Part shown: piece after piece, positions 59,140 to 64,000 of the stretch
How positions within the stretch are numbered: the stretch's first letter is position 1
Layout of the letters: every line of letters starts with the position of its first letter
Assembly: GCA_024752435.1 (NCBI GenBank)
Contig: CP103026.1
Coordinates: 62,001-126,000, forward strand
DNA: 64,000 bases
From: Allantophomopsis cytisporea
Taxonomy: Eukaryota; Ascomycota; Leotiomycetes; Phacidiales; Phacidiaceae
Direction: 5' to 3'
The notes under the pieces: generated by a model
What the model was told of the DNA's origin: nothing
Database searches by the model: none
Seen by the model: the letters and a program-made list of their open reading frames with translations, nothing else
Position numbers and translations under genes: made by a program

Positions 59140-59145
59140 CACGTG
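59140..59145. promoter_or_regulatory. CACGTG element, 600 bp upstream of the MFS transporter
   Basis: This palindrome is the core of Pho4/NUC-1 and other bHLH factor sites. It is the closest of six copies in the upstream region. Confidence 0.35.
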
Positions 59146-59745
59146 CACGCACTCACTCACTCACGTTCCCATTCCTATGTCCTACAGTAACAAAATCAAG
59201 AAACCTACACACATAATAATATACCCCCTTCTTTCTTATTTATTTGTTGATCTCTCGATTTAATCCTTTCAAATCAATCTGATTCGCTCGACATCTCCCA
59301 CTAAGATCCCCTTGATGATTGCACGCCATTATTCTACTCCTCGCACCTCCCAGTCCATCACCTCCATCTGAGCTCCTCCCCCCACCCCTGCAACGCTAAA
59401 CCTTCTGTCTCTGACGCCTGTAGACCCACCCCACTACGATTCCCATGTCCATGTCCCTCAGGACCAGAAGAAGAATGATGGCCATGTTCGACCATCCTCG
59501 CACTACCACAGCACCAATGGCTACCAGTAGGGTAGTCAGCTGTAGAAGGGAGACAATTTATAAATCAGAAGCGTCCCAGCTCCAAAAAAAAACAGAAAGA
59601 AGAAGAAATCCGAGCATCTCCAATCCTACATATCCAACCCTTCCTCTCTCGAGTGGTGTAAACTATCACTTCTCTCGACCCAGAGAAAGATACAACAACC
59701 ACCGCAACCACCACCCGACAACCGTCCCCCCGCCTCGCTGTCGTC

Positions 59746-61888
59746 ATGGCTGATCAACTTCGCCCGCACCCACATCACGACCCCTCCGCCGGCGTGCTGC
59801 CTCTCCCGCATGGTCCAGAGACCGGTGACGATGCCGCATCCTTCCCATACGCCCACAACCCGGAGAACGAGAAGGAGATCTTCAATTACCTGCTGCAGCC
59901 GGATGACTCGTACAATGCCGAGGGTGTCTACTGGGCCGACATGAATGTCGCCCAGCGAGCCAAGTTCGTCGTCGGAAACGATATGGCCGAGGCCGGCAAG
60001 GAACTCAGGACTATCGGGCGCATGATGAAGAAGGATCCGCTCTCGCCTGTGGGGTGGTACTTCAGAAATGCGGTGCTTCCCGGTGCTGGATTGGGTCTTG
60101 AGGGGTAGGTCTTGTGCTATTCCGCTCGCTGTGTCGTTTCGGGATCTGGACACTAATTGGTCATCATAGTTACGTGCTTTTCTCTATCGGTAACTTGACT
60201 CCTCTCTTCAATGCTGGCTGGAAGGCGTGCTGGAAGACAAATGTCACCTGTAACGCTCAATGGGTCGCCGCCGTGGCCTATCTCGAAATTGTCGGTATTA
60301 TCGTGGGACAGATCCTGGTTGGTATTCTCGGTGATTGGTGAGTTGAAATCTACACAATTCGAATGGGGACAAGATCCTAATTCAGTACAGGTTCGGTCGT
60401 CGCTGGGGTCTCATTCAGGATGCCATTATCATGTTCGTCGGTCTTCTCATGCTGACTGCGTCCTGGGGTGTCACCCTCAATGGCTGGGTCATCTGCTACG
60501 CCTGGTCTCTCTTCTTCTACGGTATCGGTGTTGGCGGAGAATATCCAATGACTGCCACCGCAGCCATGGAGAACGGAGTTGGATCCGGTCGTGTTTCCAC
60601 CAAGGATGATCGTCTTCACCGTGGTCGCAACGTCACCATGGCTTTCTTGATGCAAGGTTGGGGTCAATTCTTCAATCAGGTCATTCTCATCCTCCTCTTG
60701 ATCATCTTCCACCATGGATCCGGAAACCCACCTTACTCGCTTCTCGCTATCCAGTGGACTTACCGCATCTCTTTCGCTATCCCGGCTGTTGGTACTCTGT
60801 GGCTCGTATACTACAGAACTTACAAGATGCCACTCGCTTCCAAGCAGCTCAACGAAGCCAAGAAGAAGGCTCACGTGACCGGTTACGATGTCAAGTCGTT
60901 GAAGTACACATTCACTTATTTCGGATCTCGTGTCCTTGCTACCGCTGGCACCTGGTTCTGTAACGATGTTTTCTTCTACGGAAACAAGCTCTTCCAGTCT
61001 CAATTCATTGCCGTCATCTCCCCAAACATCGGTTCTAACGTCATGACTGGATGGTTGTGGAACTTGGTCAATGTTGGAGTTTCCCTTGCCGGTTACTATC
61101 TCGCCTCCTTCCTCATCGACAACAAGCTTTACGGTCGCAAGATGATGATGCAAGTCGGATTCGCCCTCGATTTCATCCTCTTCGTCGTTCCAGCCTTCCA
61201 CTACAACTACTACACCTCCGCAGCTGGCGTCCACGCTTTCCAGGCCATGTACTTCCTCTCCTCCTTCTTCAACCAATTCGGTCCAAACTCCGTCACCTTC
61301 CTCGTCGCCGCTGAGGTCTACCCAACCCCAGTCCGCGCCACAGCCCACGGATTCTCCGCCGCAGTCGGCAAGCTCGGTGCCCTCTTCGCCTCCGTGCTCT
61401 ACTCCTACATCGACATCCAAACCAAGTTCTACGTCGTCCCCTGGTTCGGACTGGCCGGTATGCTCCTCACACTGTTCTTCCTCCCAGACACAACGGGTCT
61501 CGACCTCAAGGAGCAAGAGCGCCGCTGGCAATACATTCGCGCCGGCCGCGACCACGACTACCACGGTGTGGCCGTCCACCCAAAACATCTCTCCCTCTGG
61601 GAGCGTATGCGCGGCGTCGGCAAGCACTACAACCCCGATCTCGACTACGCCTCCAAGATCAACGACATGCGCGAGGAGTGGGAGGCCAAGCAGGTCATGA
61701 AGAACGAGGGCACCATGGAGGCTGCGCATGCCGACGATGATGACTACACTACCGAGGTCAAGTCCTACTTCGAGGCGCGCTCGCCCCGTCTCCAGAATAA
61801 CAATGAGAAGATCAATGAGAAGCTCGCTCCTTCTTCTGAGAGCGATGATGCTAACTCGCCGTTACCTGAGCCGGCGCAGAAGTATTAA
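59746..61888 (+). CDS. MFS phosphate / glycerophosphodiester-type transporter (Pho84/Git1-like)
   Basis: Exons 59746-60104, 60170-60337 and 60391-61888 keep one frame and give 674 residues. A long cytosolic N-terminus (about 115 residues) precedes 12 helices. Marks are LEIVGIIVGQILVGILGD (helix 2), the MFS loop GDWFGRRWGLIQDA, YGIGVGGEYPMTA in helix 4 (GGEYP is the PHS-type signature), a second GxKxYGRK-type loop (DNKLYGRKMMMQ), and AAEVYPTPVRATAHGFSAAVGKLGA. Codon use is strongly C-biased, which suggests high expression and explains the long antisense frame. It should import phosphate or a phosphate ester with protons. The closest family members are often annotated as phosphate permeases or as Git1-like, so the substrate is open. 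Confidence 0.88.
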
Positions 61889-62148
61889 TTCTTGCTTCGA
61901 TTTGATTTGTTGTTTTTTGATGAGCGTTATGGATTTTTTTTAATGGTTAAAAGTTTGATGAGTGGGATTTTTTGTGCCTTGGACTGGGCTGGACTCGATT
62001 GGATGTCTGTCTGGCTGATTGGCTGGTTGGGTTGAACTGTGATACACCCCCTTTTTTTGTTGTTTTTGATACCTGGGTTTTATATACCTGTCCTACTTTA
62101 CCTGTCTGCTTTACCTGTCTGGCTGTTTGACTAGAGGTAGTTGACTAT

Positions 62149-62155
<7 letters not shown>

Positions 62156-62179
<24 letters not shown>
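62156..62179. repeat. Dinucleotide microsatellite (TA)12
   Basis: Twelve uninterrupted TA units, flanked by more AT-rich sequence. Confidence 0.95.
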
Positions 62180-62220
62180 CGATCTTATAGAGATTTATGA
62201 TCTTTGAGCTTTTTGGGTCT

Positions 62221-62284
62221 TGATTGTGATGATTGTGATTGTGAGGATTGTGATTGTGATTGTGAGGATTGTGAGGATTGTGAG
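62221..62284. repeat. GATTGTGA-type imperfect tandem repeat
   Basis: GATTGT repeats with GAT or GAG spacers, strand-biased G/T. Confidence 0.85.
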
Positions 62285-62721
62285 TTGATTATGATGCAAT
62301 GAATTTGATATGTATTTTTTTGGGCAGGATTGTAGTTTAATCTGCGAGATGATTGCTGTGCGAGATGATTGCTGTGAGTTGGTTGGTGTAGTGAAGTATG
62401 TCTGAGAGGTAGGTATTGTGATGGAGATGGTGTATGATGGTTGAGGTGTATGTGGGGACTGTACTTCCAGGGACTGAACTCGAGACTGAACTCGAGACTG
62501 AGTTGGGACTGAACTCGTAGTACCTGATATCAAGCTTATCTGTACGAATATTTATAAAATTGGCAAATAATACACAACTAGCTAGCTGTGGATTTGGCCA
62601 TCTTAGATACAGACAAGCTGTCACACTGCCATGCTGTGTTTAGATTCACAAAGGAAAAGAGATTTCACTTTTTGGTCTTCTCGCAATACTGCGGGTCGAT
62701 GTTTCTGAACTCCATTCTACA

Positions 62722-64000
62722 CTAATCAGGTGATAAGACCGCGTGCCCTCGTCTTTCTCCCAGCTTCAACATTGCTTCTGCCCACGCCTGAAAGTTTTGC
62801 CATTTCTCCTCTAGGTCATATTCCCCCAGATCCTCATCTTCAGACCAACGGGTGATCGTCCAAGGGCTATCTTCGCATGCGATATCGAATTCACAGTATG
62901 GGCACGGATTTATTTCAACCTCGTGCACAGGTTCACCCTGATGCAAAGCTTGTTGTAAGGCTTCCTCGTTGATGCATCGCAGTGTTGTGAGATTAGGGAT
63001 CCCATGCACGAGATTCGGGAAAATATCCACCCAGCCAATCTCCGTGTCTATCCCGGTTTTGGGCGTCTGCTCCGACTGCCTCATTCCATTGTGGTTGGCT
63101 ATCATGTAGCCATCTACAAGCCGACCGGAAACCTTTCTATGCTCGATGACGGCACAATCTACGAACGTCAACGCTTTTAGTTTCTGGTGACCACAAATCC
63201 ACTCCACCTGCCACTCATGCGAGATGGTCCAATTCGCTAACTCCAGACTCTCAAGATGGGGAAACGTGACTTCCTTCAGGTCACACCTTGGCCAATAGCC
63301 CCATAATGTATCCACCGACAAGGAAAGTTCCCTAATATTCGTCAACGGCTTCAGCCATATCTCGGGAAGGGAAGCAAAGAAATCATGAATCTCAGCGACT
63401 GAAAGATTGGTTCTGTGCTCCCCCCCATCGACACGTTTCTCTGTCACGAATCTGACATTCAATTCTTCCAGCCCTGCCAATAGCCGCCGAAAATCATCTC
63501 CAGCGGTCACTTCAAATTCGCACGCATGCCAATTGCGAAGTCCTAGGTGCTTGAGCGATACTGGAAGATCTGCATTACTCAGCCCGGACAGCAACGCCTC
63601 GAAGATCTCCAGTCGGATGTGCTCGCTCTCCCGGATGGGCGGTTCCCAATGCCAGCCGCGATCTGTTCTCACCTGCTTGGAGAAGTGGATGTCCACGTGT
63701 GTCAGGGATGTGAAGCGGCCGATGGTGCGCAGAGTGTCGAGGAATTCATCGGATAGATCTTCATCGCCCTCGGTGTCTTCGTCCGACAGTTCAGACATGT
63801 CGGTGTCTGGACTCCGGCAGGTTTGTATGTGGATGGCATGCACGTGGTTCGGGAAGTGAGTGAGGACTTGGGCGATGCTTTCCTGGGAGAACTCCGTAGG
63901 CCGCAGGGTTAGGGATCTGAAGAGGAGTTCGCTGGTCATCTGGCTGTGGCCTTCGGAGACAAGCCGTAGTGACTGGAGGTCTTCGATTCGAAGATAACTA
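62722..64000 (-). CDS. Leucine-rich-repeat-like (F-box/LRR style) protein, 5' partial
   Basis: The minus-strand frame ends at 62722 and is open from the right edge (64000), so 425 residues are visible and the N-terminus is missing. An internal Met at 63939 is not the start, because coding-like sequence (YLRIEDLQSLRL) continues upstream in frame. The visible part has irregular leucine-rich segments, for example FTSLTHVDIHFS, LKHLGLRNWHACEFE, LTNIRELSLSVDTL and FPHLESLELANWTIS, as in mould F-box/LRR proteins. An acidic insert (DEDTEGDEDLSDE) and a CPYCEFD pair near the C-terminus are notable. An F-box, if present, would lie outside the window. It is likely an SCF ubiquitin-ligase adaptor, by inference only. 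Confidence 0.75.
   Translation of the reverse strand, partial: SYLRIEDLQSLRLVSEGHSQMTSELLFRSLTLRPTEFSQESIAQVLTHFPNHVHAIHIQTCRSPDTDMSELSDEDTEGDEDLSDEFLDTLRTIGRFTSLTHVDIHFSKQVRTDRGWHWEPPIRESEHIRLEIFEALLSGLSNADLPVSLKHLGLRNWHACEFEVTAGDDFRRLLAGLEELNVRFVTEKRVDGGEHRTNLSVAEIHDFFASLPEIWLKPLTNIRELSLSVDTLWGYWPRCDLKEVTFPHLESLELANWTISHEWQVEWICGHQKLKALTFVDCAVIEHRKVSGRLVDGYMIANHNGMRQSEQTPKTGIDTEIGWVDIFPNLVHGIPNLTTLRCINEEALQQALHQGEPVHEVEINPCPYCEFDIACEDSPWTITRWSEDEDLGEYDLEEKWQNFQAWAEAMLKLGERRGHAVLSPD

Larger units (their letters stand above)
54233..59745. other. Long non-coding, microsatellite-rich region and transporter promoter
   Basis: 5.5 kb lacks any protein gene I can support; long open frames here (for example 55405-56154 minus) come from low-complexity DNA. 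The region has many tandem simple repeats, listed separately, and six CACGTG palindromes (54415, 54817, 54858, 57939, 58435 and 59140). The stretch from about 59150 to 59745 is pyrimidine-rich and is likely the proximal promoter and leader of the MFS transporter. Confidence 0.6.
61889..62721. other. Intergenic between convergent genes, simple repeats
   Basis: 833 bp holding a (TA)12 tract and a GATTGTGA-type repeat, and presumably both 3' ends. No gene is seen. Confidence 0.6.

Noticed and set aside
60377..61729. A 450-codon open frame antisense to the MFS transporter
   Set aside because: It mirrors the strongly C-biased codons of the sense gene; its acidic, Val/Glu/Gly-rich translation has no family features.

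Overview
This 64 kb window is nuclear DNA of a filamentous ascomycete (Pezizomycotina). The genes carry many short introns (about 45-75 nt, GTAAGT-like donors, CTNAC-like branch sites, YAG acceptors). Product types such as a Zn2Cys6 regulator, a Dal5-type permease, a long PEX6 and GPI-like mannoprotein-style proteins are typical of moulds. Gene style and AT-rich intergenic DNA fit a Leotiomycete such as a Sclerotiniaceae member, but that placement is an inference. I see no CRISPR array, intact transposon, rRNA, confident tRNA or virus.

Layout, left to right. 1-10 kb: a secreted Cys-containing glycoprotein cut by the left edge (-), a GFA/CENP-V-type zinc protein (-), an 11-exon Dal5-family permease (+), and a cytochrome P450 (-) convergent with it. 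10-21 kb: a threonine aldolase (+), a decayed CorA-like gene (-), the peroxisomal AAA ATPase PEX6 (-) and a membrane-anchored steryl-ester/acylglycerol lipase (-). 21-30 kb: a gene-poor stretch with a small GPI-type cell-surface protein (-), a coiled-coil hypothetical protein (-), and 2-hydroxyacyl-CoA lyase ending in a peroxisomal PTS1 (-), divergent from a glutaredoxin-fold protein (+). 31-42 kb: a Ctr copper transporter (-), a GT34 glycosyltransferase (-), a TPT/NST-family transporter (+) and a Zn2Cys6 transcription factor (+). 42-54 kb: a small Cys/His-rich protein (+), a secreted GH1 beta-glucosidase (+), an amino-acid permease (+), LSM2 (+) and the DNA crosslink-repair nuclease PSO2/SNM1 (+). 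54-64 kb: 5.5 kb of microsatellite-rich non-coding DNA that includes several CACGTG sites, then a Pho84/Git1-like MFS transporter (+), and an LRR-like protein cut by the right edge (-).

The genes do not form an obvious biosynthetic cluster. The clearest shared theme is peroxisome biology: PEX6 imports PTS1 cargo, and the hydroxyacyl-CoA lyase is such a cargo. Its targeting signal sits alone in a 54-nt last exon, so splicing of one intron could decide whether the enzyme goes to the peroxisome or stays in the cytosol. I reconstructed exon structures by hand; every multi-exon gene given as intact keeps frame across all junctions. No exceptional new system is evident. The best leads are the splice-dependent PTS1, the CorA pseudogene with RIP-compatible stops, and the CACGTG-rich leader of the MFS transporter.
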